A DNA stretch of 64,000 bases. It comes from Ideonella oryzae. GTDB taxonomy: Bacteria; Pseudomonadota; Gammaproteobacteria; Burkholderiales; Burkholderiaceae_C. The stretch lies in the NCBI RefSeq assembly GCF_024055665.1, contig NZ_JAMXMC010000005.1, positions 186,001 through 250,000 of the forward strand, read 5' to 3'. A model generated the notes under the pieces. It worked only from the letters and a program-made list of their open reading frames with translations. It made no database searches and was not told where the DNA came from. Position 1 is the first letter of the stretch; each line of letters opens with the position of its first letter. Shown one piece after another: positions 52,496 to 62,334 of this stretch. Both the position numbers and the translations under genes were made by a program.

Positions 52496-55400
52496 ATGAG
52501 TGATCCCATCAGCAAGCCCGAACGCGCCACCCAAGAGCGCGTGATCGCGCTGTTCACGCAGAAGCTGGGCTACCGTCTTCTGGGCAACTGGTCGGCCCGG
52601 GCAGGCAACCACTGCATCGAGGAGGGGCTGCTGACGGCCCACCTGGCGCGCCAGGGCTACAGCCCCGCGCACATCAGCGCCGCGCTGCACAGGCTGCGCT
52701 CGGAGGCCTTGCTGCACGGGCGCACGCTCTACGCGGCCAACCAGGCGGTGTACCAGCTGCTGCGCTATGGCGTGTCGGTGAAGGTGGCCGCGGGTGAGCT
52801 GAACGAGACGGTGCACCTGGTGAACTGGGAGCGGCCGGCTGACAACGATTTCGCCATCGCCGAGGAAGTGACGCTGCAGGGCGGGCACGAGCGCCGGCCT
52901 GACTTGGTGCTGTACCTCAACGGCCTGGCCGTGGGCGTGCTGGAGCTGAAGAACAGCCGCGTGGGCCTGGGCGAGGGCATTCGCCAGTGCCTGTCCAACC
53001 AGCAGCCCGAGTTCAACGCCTGGTTCTTCAGCACCATGCAGCTGGTGATGGCGGGCAATGATTCGGAAGGCCTGCGCTACGGCAGCATCGAGACCCAGGA
53101 AAAGTACTTCCTGACCTGGAAGGAAGACGAGGCCGACAACACAGGCTACAAGCTCGACAAGTACCTGGCCAAGCTGTGCAGCCCGGCCCGGCTGCTGGAA
53201 CTCATCCACGACTTCGTGCTGTTCGACGCCGGCATCAAGAAGCTGCCGCGGGTGCACCAGTACTTTGGCGTCAAGGCGGCGCAGGCCCACGTGCAGCAGA
53301 GGCGCGGCGGCATCATCTGGCACACCCAGGGCGCGGGCAAGAGCATTCTGATGGTGCTGCTGGCCCGCTGGATTCTGGAGAACCGGCCGGCGGCGCGCGT
53401 GGCCATCATCACCGACCGGGATGAGCTGGACCGGCAGATCGAGCGGGTGTTCAAGGATGCGGGCGAGACCATCCACCGCAGCCAGAGCGGGCGAGATCTG
53501 ATGGCCCAGCTGGCGCAGCCCAACCCGCGCTTGCTGTGTTCGCTGGTGCACAAGTTCGGCCGGCGCGGTGCGGCGGCGGGGGAGGAGGACTTCGAAGCCT
53601 TCCTGCGCGACCTGGCGGCTCAGCCCTGCCCCACCCAGGGCGAGGTCATCGTCTTCGTGGACGAGTGCCACCGCACCCAGGGTGGCAAGCTGCACCGGCT
53701 GATGAAGGCCATGATGCCCAACGCGGTGTTCATCGGCTTCACCGGCACGCCGCTGCTCAAGAGCGATGCACAGACCAGCCTGGAGGTGTTCGGCGGCTAC
53801 ATCCACACCTACAAGTTTGCCGAGGCGGTGGAAGACGGCGTGGTGCTGGACCTGGTCTACGAAGCGCGCGATGTGGACCAGAAGCTGGTGGGCGCGGAAC
53901 CGGTGGACCGCTGGTTCGAGGCCAAGACGCGGGGGCTCAACGACTGGCAGCGCAGCGAGTTGAAGGCGCACTGGGGCACGATGCAGAAGGTGCTCAGCTC
54001 CAAGGCACGCATGGGCCGGATCGTGGCGGACATCATGCTGGACTTCGCCACCAAGCCCCGGCTGGGTGATGGGCGGGGCAATGCCATCCTGGTGGCCTCC
54101 AGCATCTACGAGGCCTGCAAGTACTTCGAGTTGTTCAATGCCCGGGACACCGGCTTTGCGGGCCGCTGCGCGGTGGTCACGTCCTACAACCCGCAGGCGG
54201 CGGATGTCAGCAAGGAAGAGACCGGCGCCAACACCGAGAGCGACAAGCAGTTCATCTACGCCACCTACACCGAGCTGCTGAAGGACGTGGCGGCCGAGCC
54301 CGGTAAGACCCGCACGGAAACCTACGAGCAGCAGGTGAGGGAGCGCTTCATCAAGGCCCCCTCGCAGATGAAGCTGCTGATCGTGGTGGACAAGCTGCTG
54401 ACGGGCTTTGATGCGCCGCCCTGCACCTACCTCTACATCGACAAGTCCATGCAGGACCACGGCCTGTTCCAGGCCATCTGCCGCACCAACCGGCTCGATG
54501 GCGAGGACAAGGACTTCGGCTACATCGTCGACTACAAGGACCTGTTCAAGAAGGTGGAGAAGGCGATTGCCGTCTACACCGCCGAGCTGGACCACAGCGC
54601 CGGCGACACAGCGCCCGAGGTGCTGATCAAGGACCGGCTGGAGGCCGGCCGCACCCGCCTGGACGATGCCGTGGAGGCCCTGGCCCTGCTGTGCGAGCCG
54701 GTGGCACCGCCCAAGGGTGACCTGGAGCACATCCACTACTTCTGCGGCAACACCGAGGTGGCCGATGACCTGAAGGCGCGTGAGCCGCACCGCGTGGCGC
54801 TGTACAAGGCCGTGGTGGCCCTGGTGCGGGCCTATGCCAACCTGGCCGACGAGCTGGAAGCGGCCGGCTACACGCCAGAGCAAATCGAGCAGCTGAAGGC
54901 CCTGCAGAAGCACTACCTGAGCCTGCGCGAGACCATCCGCCAGGCCGCTGGCGAGACGCTGGACCTGAAGCCCTACGAGGCGGACATGCGCCACCTCATC
55001 GACACCTACATCGAGGCCCAGGCCCCGCGGAAGATCTCGCCCTTCGACGGCGTGGGGCTGCTGGACCTGATCGTCAAGACCGGCATTGCCGATGCGATCG
55101 CCGAGCAACTGGGTGAAATGAAGGGCAACCAGACGGCCATTGCCGAGACGATCGAGAACAACGTCCGCAGCAAGATCCTGCGGGAGCAGCTGACAGACCC
55201 GGCCTACTTCGCCAAGATGTCGGCGCTGCTGGACGAGATCATCCGCCTGCGCAAGGAGAAGGCCATCGCCTACGAGGACTACCTGGCTCGCATTGCCGAG
55301 GTGGCCCGGAAGGTGAGCGGTGGCAAGGCCGACGACACGCCCGCACAGCTGAAGACGGCTGGTCAGCTGGCGCTGTACAACAACCTGAAGGGCCAGCTGC

Positions 55401-55624
55401 ATGTGGACCAGGCCCAAGAGCCCACCGGGCCGCTGCTGCCTGCTGACCAGGCACTGGACACGGCCCTGCAGCTGGACGCCAGCATCAAGGCCAGGCGGCC
55501 GGACGGCTGGCGCGGCACGGTGGCCAAGGAGCAAGCGGTCAAACAGGCCATGTACGACGTGCTCAAGGACATCCAGGAAGTGAACCGGCTGTTCCCCATC
55601 GTCGTGGCTCAGCAGGAATATTGA
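52496..55624 (+). CDS. hsdR: Type I restriction endonuclease subunit
   Basis: 1042 aa. Nuclease motif: Asp136 in RRPDLVLYLNG, Glu150-x-Lys152 in VLELKNSR. Helicase motor: Walker A HTQGAGKS near 276-283, DECH near 389-392, FTGTPLL, LLTGFDAPP, QAICRTNR. It translocates DNA and cuts away from the site when bound to unmodified DNA by HsdM2S. The preceding gene is fic; the ribosome site GGGAGGG precedes ATG 52496. Ends in QEY with the stop overlapping the next ATG. Confidence 0.93.
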   Translation: MSDPISKPERATQERVIALFTQKLGYRLLGNWSARAGNHCIEEGLLTAHLARQGYSPAHISAALHRLRSEALLHGRTLYAANQAVYQLLRYGVSVKVAAGELNETVHLVNWERPADNDFAIAEEVTLQGGHERRPDLVLYLNGLAVGVLELKNSRVGLGEGIRQCLSNQQPEFNAWFFSTMQLVMAGNDSEGLRYGSIETQEKYFLTWKEDEADNTGYKLDKYLAKLCSPARLLELIHDFVLFDAGIKKLPRVHQYFGVKAAQAHVQQRRGGIIWHTQGAGKSILMVLLARWILENRPAARVAIITDRDELDRQIERVFKDAGETIHRSQSGRDLMAQLAQPNPRLLCSLVHKFGRRGAAAGEEDFEAFLRDLAAQPCPTQGEVIVFVDECHRTQGGKLHRLMKAMMPNAVFIGFTGTPLLKSDAQTSLEVFGGYIHTYKFAEAVEDGVVLDLVYEARDVDQKLVGAEPVDRWFEAKTRGLNDWQRSELKAHWGTMQKVLSSKARMGRIVADIMLDFATKPRLGDGRGNAILVASSIYEACKYFELFNARDTGFAGRCAVVTSYNPQAADVSKEETGANTESDKQFIYATYTELLKDVAAEPGKTRTETYEQQVRERFIKAPSQMKLLIVVDKLLTGFDAPPCTYLYIDKSMQDHGLFQAICRTNRLDGEDKDFGYIVDYKDLFKKVEKAIAVYTAELDHSAGDTAPEVLIKDRLEAGRTRLDDAVEALALLCEPVAPPKGDLEHIHYFCGNTEVADDLKAREPHRVALYKAVVALVRAYANLADELEAAGYTPEQIEQLKALQKHYLSLRETIRQAAGETLDLKPYEADMRHLIDTYIEAQAPRKISPFDGVGLLDLIVKTGIADAIAEQLGEMKGNQTAIAETIENNVRSKILREQLTDPAYFAKMSALLDEIIRLRKEKAIAYEDYLARIAEVARKVSGGKADDTPAQLKTAGQLALYNNLKGQLHVDQAQEPTGPLLPADQALDTALQLDASIKARRPDGWRGTVAKEQAVKQAMYDVLKDIQEVNRLFPIVVAQQEY

Positions 55625-56340
55625 TGCGGGACGTGCTGGACCTGGGCGAACTGCAGGTCGAGGTGAGCCGCAAGGCGATCAAGCATGTGCACCTGAGCGT
55701 GCTGCCGCCCACGGGCAAGGTGCGCGTGGCCGCGCCGCAGCACATGCCGCTGGACACCATCCGCCTGTTCGTCATCTCCAAGCTGGCGTGGATCCGCTCA
55801 CAGCAGCGCAAGCTGCAGACCCAGGAACGCGAAACGCCGCGCGAGTTCCTGAACAAGGAAAGCCACTACCTGTGGGGCAAGCGCTACCTGCTGGAGATCA
55901 GCCACGCCGATGCCGCGCCCGCTGTGAGCCTGAGCCCCCGCAAGCTGCACCTGCAGGTGCGCCCCGGCGCCGACCGGGCCCGCTGCGAAGAAGTGCTGAA
56001 CGCCTGGTATCGCCAGCAGGTGCGGGATGCCGTGCCCGCGCTGCTGGCCCGGTGGGAGCCGCTGCTGCGGGTGAAAGCCCAGCGCGTCTTCGTGCAGCAC
56101 ATGAAGACGAAATGGGGCAGTTGCACGCCAGCTTCAGGCCACATCCGGCTCAACACGGACCTGGCCAAGAAGCCGGCCGAGTGCCTGGAGTACATCGTGG
56201 TGCATGAACTGGTGCACCTGCTGGAGCCCACCCACAACGCACACTTTGTCGCCTTGATGGACCTGTACCTGCCGCACTGGCAGCAGCTGAGACAGCAGCT
56301 CAACAGGCTGCCAGTGCGGCATGAGGCGTGGGACTACTGA
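55624..56340 (+). CDS. YgjP/SprT-like metal-dependent protease (DUF45)
   Basis: 238 aa. HVHLSVLPPTGKVRVAAPQHMPLD, YLWGKRYLLEI, KTKWGSCTPASGHIRLNTDLAKKPAECLEYIVVHELVHLLEPTHNAHF, with HELVH as the zinc site and a further His in THNAHF. It belongs to the YgjP/DUF45 family. The ATG overlaps the hsdR stop (TGATG), so the two are translationally coupled. DUF45 proteins occur next to type I R-M loci in several genomes; a protease role on HsdR or damaged complexes is possible, not known. Confidence 0.85.
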   Translation: MRDVLDLGELQVEVSRKAIKHVHLSVLPPTGKVRVAAPQHMPLDTIRLFVISKLAWIRSQQRKLQTQERETPREFLNKESHYLWGKRYLLEISHADAAPAVSLSPRKLHLQVRPGADRARCEEVLNAWYRQQVRDAVPALLARWEPLLRVKAQRVFVQHMKTKWGSCTPASGHIRLNTDLAKKPAECLEYIVVHELVHLLEPTHNAHFVALMDLYLPHWQQLRQQLNRLPVRHEAWDY

Positions 56341-56343
56341 GCC

Positions 56344-58185
56344 TCACTCCACCGTCACACTCTTGGCCAAATTCCGCGGCTTGTCCACATCCGTCCCGCG
56401 TGCGCAGGCGGTGTGGTACGCCAGCAGCTGCAGCGGCACCACGTGCAGGATGGGGCTGAGCGCGCCGTAATGCTCGGGCAGGCGGATGACGTGCACGCCT
56501 TCGCTGCTCTCGATGCGGCTGTCGGCGTCAGCAAAGACATAGAGCTGGCCGCCGCGGGCGCGCACTTCCTGCATGTTGCTCTTGAGCTTCTCCAGCAGGG
56601 CGTCGTGCGGGGCCACGGTCACCACCGGCATCTCGGCGGTCACCAGGGCCAGGGGGCCGTGCTTCAGTTCCCCGGCCGGGTAGGCCTCGGCGTGGATGTA
56701 GCTGATTTCCTTGAGCTTCAGGGCCCCTTCCAGCGCGATGGGGTAGTGCAGGCCGCGGCCCAGGAACAGGGCGTTCTCCTTGCGGGCAAAGGCCTCGGCC
56801 CAGGCCACCACCTGGGGCTCCAGCGCCAGCACCGCCTGCAGCGCGGAAGGCAGGTGGCGCATGGCTTTGAGGTGGGCGGCCTCCTCGGCCTCGCTCAGCA
56901 GGCCACGCACCTGGGCCAGGGCCAGGGTCAGCAGGAACAGGCCAGCCAGCTGGGTGGTGAAGGCCTTGGTGCTGGCCACGCCCACTTCCACGCCGGCGCG
57001 GGTGATGTAGGCCAGCTCGCATTCGCGCACCATGGCGCTGGTGGCCACGTTGCAGATGGTCAGCGTGTGCGTCATGCCCAGGCTGCGCGCGTGCTTGAGG
57101 GCGGCCAGGGTGTCGGCCGTCTCGCCGCTCTGGCTGATGGTGACGACCAGGGTCTTCGGGTCGGGCACGCTGTCGCGGTAGCGGTACTCGCTGGCAATCT
57201 CCACGCTGGTGGGGATCTTGGCGATGCTCTCCAGCCAGTACTTGGCCGCCGAGCCGGAGTAGTAGCTGGTGCCGCAGGCCAGGATGAGCACGCGATCCAC
57301 GTCCTTGAAGATGCGGTAGGCCCCGTCGCCGAACAGCTCGGGGGTGATGCTCTCCACGCCTTCGAGCGTGTCGGCGATGGCGCGCGGCTGCTCGAAGATC
57401 TCCTTCTGCATGTAGTGGCGGTACGGGCCCAGCTCGGCCGCGCCGCTGTGGGCGTGCACGGTGCGCACCGCGCGCTCCACCGGGCGGAACTCGCCGCTGG
57501 CGTCGCGCGCCACGATCCAGTGCTTGCCCAGCTGCACGTCCACCACATCGCCGTCTTCCAGGTAGACGATCTGGTCGGTGACGCCGGCCAGGGCCATGGC
57601 GTCCGAAGCCAGGTAGTTGGCGCCGCCCGCCGCAGCCCCGCCCAGGCCCAGGATGAGCGGCGAACCTTCACGCGCGCCCACCACGCGCTGCGGCTCGTCG
57701 CGGCAGAACACGGCGATGGCGTAGGCGCCCTTGAGGCGCCGCGTGGTCTGCTGCACGGCCTCGAACAAGTCGCCGTCGTACAGGTGGTGCACCAGGTGGG
57801 CGATGACCTCGGTGTCGGTCTGGCTCTCGAAGACGTAGCCCTTGGCCTTCAGCTCGGTGCGCAGCTCTTCGTAGTTCTCGATGATGCCGTTGTGCACCAG
57901 GGCGATCTTGTCGCCCGAGAAGTGGGGGTGGGCGTTGGCCACGGCCGGCGCACCGTGGGTGGCCCAGCGCGTGTGGGCAATGCCGATCAGGCCCTGCACA
58001 TCGTCCTGTTCGATGTGCTCGCGCAGCTCGGCCACGCGGGCGGTGGAGCGGCTGCGGCGCAGCGCGCCGTCCTGGATGACGGCCACGCCGCAGGAGTCAT
58101 AGCCCCGGTACTCCAGCCGTTGCAGGCCCTGGACCAGGACGGGAACCACATTGGCCGTGCTGACGGCGCCGACGATGCCACACAT
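56344..58185 (-). CDS. glmS: Glutamine-fructose-6-phosphate aminotransferase (isomerising)
   Basis: 613 aa. Starts MCGIVGAVS, giving the nucleophilic N-terminal Cys after Met removal; glutaminase motifs ([37 protein letters not shown]) and two SIS domains ([75 protein letters not shown]) ending KSVTVE as in all GlmS. Makes glucosamine-6-phosphate for cell-wall synthesis. Core gene adjacent to a divergent Lrp gene. Confidence 0.97.
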   Translation of the reverse strand: MCGIVGAVSTANVVPVLVQGLQRLEYRGYDSCGVAVIQDGALRRSRSTARVAELREHIEQDDVQGLIGIAHTRWATHGAPAVANAHPHFSGDKIALVHNGIIENYEELRTELKAKGYVFESQTDTEVIAHLVHHLYDGDLFEAVQQTTRRLKGAYAIAVFCRDEPQRVVGAREGSPLILGLGGAAAGGANYLASDAMALAGVTDQIVYLEDGDVVDVQLGKHWIVARDASGEFRPVERAVRTVHAHSGAAELGPYRHYMQKEIFEQPRAIADTLEGVESITPELFGDGAYRIFKDVDRVLILACGTSYYSGSAAKYWLESIAKIPTSVEIASEYRYRDSVPDPKTLVVTISQSGETADTLAALKHARSLGMTHTLTICNVATSAMVRECELAYITRAGVEVGVASTKAFTTQLAGLFLLTLALAQVRGLLSEAEEAAHLKAMRHLPSALQAVLALEPQVVAWAEAFARKENALFLGRGLHYPIALEGALKLKEISYIHAEAYPAGELKHGPLALVTAEMPVVTVAPHDALLEKLKSNMQEVRARGGQLYVFADADSRIESSEGVHVIRLPEHYGALSPILHVVPLQLLAYHTACARGTDVDKPRNLAKSVTVE

Positions 58186-58281
58186 GAAAAGCTCGCTTGG
58201 AAGGGCGGCCCGCAGGCCGATGGGTGGCATCCTAGGCCTGGCGAACACAAAGATGCTTTCTTGTTTCAGCACCAAATGAAG

Positions 58282-58348
58282 GAAAATTTCTCAATCAGCC
58301 ATGTATTGAATTTTCTTTCACTGACTTATCGAATATGGAATATTCCAT
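58282..58348. promoter_or_regulatory. Lrp-like binding region upstream of the Lrp/AsnC gene
   Basis: Three AT-rich near-palindromes, GAAAATTTC (58282-58290), TTGAATTTTC (58306-58315) and ATGGAATATTCCAT (58335-58348), are spaced by about 26-30 bases. The last covers the gene's own start codon. This suits autoregulation by a multimeric Lrp-type protein. Confidence 0.5.
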
Positions 58349-58847
58349 CCCACTGGATGCCACCGACTGGCGCCTGCTGGACCTGCTGCAGGCCGATGCC
58401 AGCCTGACCAACCATGCGTTGGCGCAGGCGGCGCATGTGTCGCCCGCCACCGCGCTGCGCCGGGTGCGGCGCCTGCGGGAGGCCGGGGTGATCGAGCGCT
58501 TCACCGCCCTGCTGGGCGGGCCGCTGGCCGGCCAGGGCCTGCAGGTGCTGTGCGAGGTGGTGCTGGACCGCCAGGGAGCCGAGCACCTGGATGCCTTCGA
58601 AGCCCGCGCGGTGGACGAACCACTGGTGCAGCAGTGCTGGAGGGTGTCGCCGGGGCCGGACTTCCTGCTGGTGGTCTGGGCGCCGGACATGCCGGGCTTC
58701 CAGGCCCTGACCCAGCGCCTGTTCACGCAGGACGCGAACGTGCGCAACGTGAAGAGCTTCTTCGCGCTCAAGCGGGCCAAGTTCGACCCACGGGTGCCGG
58801 TGGCGGTGCTGGCCGACGCCCGCGCCGATCAGGACACGCGGCGGTAG
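58335..58847 (+). CDS. Lrp/AsnC-family transcriptional regulator
   Basis: 170 aa. The N-terminal HTH is DATDWRLLDLLQADASLTNHALAQAAHVSPATALRRVRRLREAGVIERF (residues 8-55); the RAM/ligand domain follows (GLQVLCEVVLDR..., WRVSPGPDFLLVVWAPDMPGFQAL, VRNVKSFFALKRAKFD). Such regulators sense amino acids. Divergent from glmS and converging with a CFA-type methyltransferase whose stop overlaps its last codons by 19 bases. Confidence 0.92.
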   Translation: MEYSIPLDATDWRLLDLLQADASLTNHALAQAAHVSPATALRRVRRLREAGVIERFTALLGGPLAGQGLQVLCEVVLDRQGAEHLDAFEARAVDEPLVQQCWRVSPGPDFLLVVWAPDMPGFQALTQRLFTQDANVRNVKSFFALKRAKFDPRVPVAVLADARADQDTRR

Positions 58848-60010
58848 CCCCCGGCCACGCCGCGGGGCGAGAGCACCCACTGCCAGAGCTGGATGTCGCG
58901 GGCGCGGAAGGCGCCGGCACAGCACAACAGGTAATAGCGCCAGCGCCGGTAGAAGCGCTCGCCCAGTTCGGCGCCGAAACGCGGCCAAGCGGCTTCGAAG
59001 TTGCGGTGCCAGGCCATCAGCGTGCGGTCGTAGTCGGCGCCGAAGTTGTGCAGGTCCTCCACCACGAAGTGCGGCTCCGCCGCCTTGCCGATGCGGGCGA
59101 TGCTGGGCAGCTCGCCATTCGGAAAGACGTAGCGGTCGATCCACGGGTCGGTGCCGTCGGCCGTGTCATTGCGGCCGATGGTGTGCAGCAGGAACAGGCC
59201 GTCATCGGCCAGGCAGCGCCGGGCCACGGCCATGTAGTCGGGGTAGTTCTTGTGGCCCACGTGCTCAAACATGCCCAGGCTGACGACGCGATCGAAGCGC
59301 TCATCCTGCTCGCGGTAGTCCTGCAGGCGGAACTCCACCGGCAGATGGGCCAGGCGCTGGCGGCCCAGGTCGGCCTGCTGCTCGGAGATGGTGATGCCCA
59401 CGCAGCGCACGCCATAGCGCTCGGCGGCAAAGCCCATGAAGCTGCCCCAGCCGCAGCCGATGTCCAGCACCCGCATGCCCGGCTGCAGGCCCAGCTTGCG
59501 GCACACCAGGTCCAGCTTGGCTTCCTGGGCCTGGTCCAGCGTGGTGGCCGGGGGCTGCCCATCGCCACCTTGCCAGTAGGCGCAGGTGTAGGTCATGCGG
59601 GCGTCCAGCATGGCCGCGTAGAAGTCGTTGCCCAGGTCGTAGTGCTCGCGTCCCACCTGCCAGGCCCGGCGCTGGCTCTGCAGGTTCAGCAGCTTGGCGC
59701 GCAGCACATGCCAGGCCATGGACAGGCCGTGCATGCCCTCGCCCAGGCGGGCCCGGATCAGGCGGGTGAACAGCTCGTCCAGGCGTTCACAGCTCCAGGC
59801 GCCGTCCATGTAGGCCTCTCCCAGCGCCAGCGAGCCGCCGGCCAGCACCCGCTCGGCCACGCCCGGCTGCAGCAGCCGGATGTCCCAGGGGCGGTCCCCG
59901 TTGAGCCGAACATCGGCCAGGGCCAGCCATTGGCCCAGCGCATCTTCGGCCGAAGAACGGCCACCCTGACGCCCGCCGTCGGACGCCGCCTCCGAAATGA
60001 CCTCGTTCAT
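58829..60010 (-). CDS. Cyclopropane-fatty-acid-synthase-like methyltransferase (second copy)
   Basis: 393 aa. REHYDLGNDFYAAMLDARMTYTCAYW, VLDIGCGWGSFMGFAAERYG, GITISEQQADLGRQR, SLGMFEHVGHKNYPDYM and the C-terminal YYLLCCAGAF-RARDIQLWQWV match CFA synthases. Compared with the copy in the lipid operon it is shorter and diverged, and resembles the true Cfa (with Glu/Cys/Tyr near the active site). It would add a methylene bridge to unsaturated phospholipid chains. ATG 60010 is used. Overlaps the Lrp gene's end. Confidence 0.9.
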   Translation of the reverse strand: MNEVISEAASDGGRQGGRSSAEDALGQWLALADVRLNGDRPWDIRLLQPGVAERVLAGGSLALGEAYMDGAWSCERLDELFTRLIRARLGEGMHGLSMAWHVLRAKLLNLQSQRRAWQVGREHYDLGNDFYAAMLDARMTYTCAYWQGGDGQPPATTLDQAQEAKLDLVCRKLGLQPGMRVLDIGCGWGSFMGFAAERYGVRCVGITISEQQADLGRQRLAHLPVEFRLQDYREQDERFDRVVSLGMFEHVGHKNYPDYMAVARRCLADDGLFLLHTIGRNDTADGTDPWIDRYVFPNGELPSIARIGKAAEPHFVVEDLHNFGADYDRTLMAWHRNFEAAWPRFGAELGERFYRRWRYYLLCCAGAFRARDIQLWQWVLSPRGVAGGYRRVS

Positions 60011-60206
60011 GCACAAGCCCTGTCAAGGTGAGAGGGGGGGTGCAGATGCGGTGCCCCTGCCGCATCGCAGCGTAGGGGCAATGTGCGCCATTCCGTGGCT
60101 TTGTGCCAATGCAAAGTTTTGCGCCCCTGCATAGCCCGTGGCTATGGAAGTGCCGGACCTGTCAGCATTTTCTGAATGCCGGGGCCCGTGAACGCCACCG
60201 CCGCGT
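60011..60206. other. 196-bp intergenic region
   Basis: Contains a perfect hairpin CATAGCC (60130-60136) / GGCTATG (60140-60146), with 3-base loop. It may terminate rlmI transcription or hold an operator for the CFA gene. Nothing else recognised. Confidence 0.4.
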
Positions 60207-61400
60207 TCAGCCCTGCTTCATGATCACCAGGCCCTTGAGGTACTCACCCTCCGGGAAGCACAGCGTGGTCGGGTGGTCTGGCGCGGCCTCCAGGCGCTGC
60301 AGCAGGTAGCCGTCCACCTGGGCGTCCAGGCCGGCGCCGGCCACGATCTTGTGGAACAGGTCGGCGCTGATGCCGCCCGAGCAGCTGAAGGTCAGCAGCA
60401 GGCCACCGGGCTTGAGCAGCTTCAGGCCCAGGCGGTTGATGTCCTTGTAGGCGCGGCTGGCCCGGTCGGCATGGGCCGCGCTGGGGGCGAACTTGGGCGG
60501 GTCCAGCACGATGGCGTCGAACTGGCGGCCGTCCTGGAGCATCTGGCGCAGGGTGGCGTTCACGTCGGCATCCAGCGTGGTGTGGCAGGCCGGGTCGAAG
60601 CCATTGAGGCTGACATGGGCGTGGGCACGCGCCAGCGCGGGGGCGGAGGAATCGACGCTCACCACCTCGGTGGCGCCCCCGGCCAGGGCCGAGACGCTGA
60701 AGCCCCCGGTGTAGCTGAAGCAGTTGAGCACGCTCTTGCAGCCGAACTGGGCGACCAGCCGGGCGAACAGCGCGCGGTTCTCGCGCTGGTCCAGGTAGTA
60801 GCCAGTCTTGTGGCCCTCCTCCACGTCCACCGTCAGCTGGATGCCATGCTCGCGCAGCGTGATGGTGGTGTCACCGCCGCCGCGCAACCAGCCCTTGGCG
60901 GGCGGCAGCCCTTCGACCTGGCGCACGCTGGCATCGCCGCGCTCATACAGCCGTGTGCAGCCCAGCGCGGCGGTTTCGGCCAGCAGCGCATCGGCAATCA
61001 CGGCTTTCCAGCGTTCGACACCGGCCGAGAGGAACTGGACCGAGAGGATGTCCTCGTAGCGGTCCACGATCAGGCCGGGCAGGCCGTCGGCCTCGCCGTG
61101 GACCAGGCGCACGCCATTGCTCTGGATGGCCAGACGCTGGCGCATGGCCACCGCCGCGGCGATGCGGCGCCGGAAGAAGGCCGCGTCGATGCGCTCGGTT
61201 TCGTCGAAGCTCCAGGCCCGCACGCGGATCTGCGAGTTGGGGCTGAAGGCGGCCCAGGCCAGGAAGCGGCCATCGTGGCTCTCCACCCGCACCGTCTCGC
61301 CCAAGTCGGCCTTGCCCTTGTCCACGCTGCCGGCAAACACCCAGGGGTGGCGGCGCTGCAGGGAGCGTTCTTTTCCTTCGCGCAGGCGGATCACTTTCAT
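60207..61400 (-). CDS. rlmI: 23S rRNA m5C1962 methyltransferase RlmI-like
   Basis: 397 aa. N-terminal PUA-like domain (VIRLREGKERSLQRRHPWVFAGSVDKGKADLGETVRVESHDGRFLAWAAFSP), then class I methyltransferase with VLNCFSYTGGFSVSALAGGATEVVSVDSS, FDAIVLDPPKFAPSAAHA and a Cys in TFSCSGGIS, all characteristic of RlmI. It methylates C1962 in 23S rRNA. Start MKVIRL from ATG 61400. Confidence 0.9.
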   Translation of the reverse strand: MKVIRLREGKERSLQRRHPWVFAGSVDKGKADLGETVRVESHDGRFLAWAAFSPNSQIRVRAWSFDETERIDAAFFRRRIAAAVAMRQRLAIQSNGVRLVHGEADGLPGLIVDRYEDILSVQFLSAGVERWKAVIADALLAETAALGCTRLYERGDASVRQVEGLPPAKGWLRGGGDTTITLREHGIQLTVDVEEGHKTGYYLDQRENRALFARLVAQFGCKSVLNCFSYTGGFSVSALAGGATEVVSVDSSAPALARAHAHVSLNGFDPACHTTLDADVNATLRQMLQDGRQFDAIVLDPPKFAPSAAHADRASRAYKDINRLGLKLLKPGGLLLTFSCSGGISADLFHKIVAGAGLDAQVDGYLLQRLEAAPDHPTTLCFPEGEYLKGLVIMKQG

Positions 61401-61440
61401 GGGCGCAATTGTCGCCTGCGCGACCCTGCCGGGAAGGCGT

Positions 61441-62319
61441 TCAGCCGCGCTGGCGGCGCCAGACCAGCAGGGCGAAGCCCAGCGCGGAGAGCAGCAGCGC
61501 CACACCGCCCCAGCCGCTGGCCAGTTCCTGCAGGCGCTGCAGGGCATCCTGACCCAGCAGGCCGGGCAGCGGCAGCAGGTCCGGCTGCGGGCTGGCCAGG
61601 GAGGACAGCACGTCCTGCCGGTGGCGCAGCGGCAGCAGGGCATTGCCCACGCGCTCGCTGAAGGTCTGCAGCGCCTCCAGCACCTCGGGGTGGCCGTAGC
61701 CCTTGGCCAGGATGAGGCCGCCCAGGCCCCAGGCGATCCACAGCATCGGCACGCCCCAGCGCTTGAGCCAGGCCGCCGCGGCCATGGTCAGCAGGGCCAC
61801 CGGCGCCACCCAGAAGCTGGCCAGCAGCGAGCCCAGCAGCAGGCGCAGCGCGCCAGCGCCGACGACGGCCGCCACCTCGTGCCAGGGCACGCCGGCCAGG
61901 GTGCTCCAGCCAAAGCCGCGCGCCACCACCATCAGCGCCACCAGCAGGCCGCTGGGCACCGCCAGGGCCATCACCAGCAGCGGCAGCAGCACCAGGTGCA
62001 TCAGCACGGTGGCCCCCACGGCGGCGCTGTCGGGCACCGGCAGCGAGCGCCAGAACTCGATGCTGCGGTCCTGCCAGTCGCGCCGGGCCATGCCGCCGGA
62101 CTGGATGTAGGCCACCAGCCAGCCCACGCCAGCCATCACCGCGGCATAGACGCCGGCAGTGAGCAGCAGGGTGGCCACGGCGTGATCCTCTTCGCCGACC
62201 TGCACCTGGCCGAACTGCAGGGCCAGCAGGCTGATGGCCAGCGGGATCAGGGCGATCAGCCACCAGCGGCGGCCGTGCTGCATCCATTCACGCAGCAGCA
62301 AGGTCTGAAAGGTCTGCAT
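61441..62319 (-). CDS. ABC transporter permease
   Basis: 292-aa membrane protein with six or more hydrophobic segments (WWLIALIPLAISLLALQF, LLLTAGVYAAVMAGVGWLVAYIQSGG, VLMHLVLLPLLVMALAVPSGLLVALMVV, ...). The N-terminal QTFQTLLLREWMQHGRRWW helix is typical of ABC-2-type exporters. Fifteen bases after the ATPase gene, same strand. Transported substrate unknown; the GntR-ATPase-permease layout resembles YtrA-type stress-responsive transporters. Confidence 0.85.
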   Translation of the reverse strand: MQTFQTLLLREWMQHGRRWWLIALIPLAISLLALQFGQVQVGEEDHAVATLLLTAGVYAAVMAGVGWLVAYIQSGGMARRDWQDRSIEFWRSLPVPDSAAVGATVLMHLVLLPLLVMALAVPSGLLVALMVVARGFGWSTLAGVPWHEVAAVVGAGALRLLLGSLLASFWVAPVALLTMAAAAWLKRWGVPMLWIAWGLGGLILAKGYGHPEVLEALQTFSERVGNALLPLRHRQDVLSSLASPQPDLLPLPGLLGQDALQRLQELASGWGGVALLLSALGFALLVWRRQRG

Positions 62320-62334
62320 GGTCTGTTCTCCGGT

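Noticed and set aside
51254-55534. A 1426-codon open frame antisense to fic and hsdR
   Set aside because: Rich in Gln/His/Gly/Leu/Val only, with no domain character; it is a shadow of high-GC codon usage in the true genes on the other strand.
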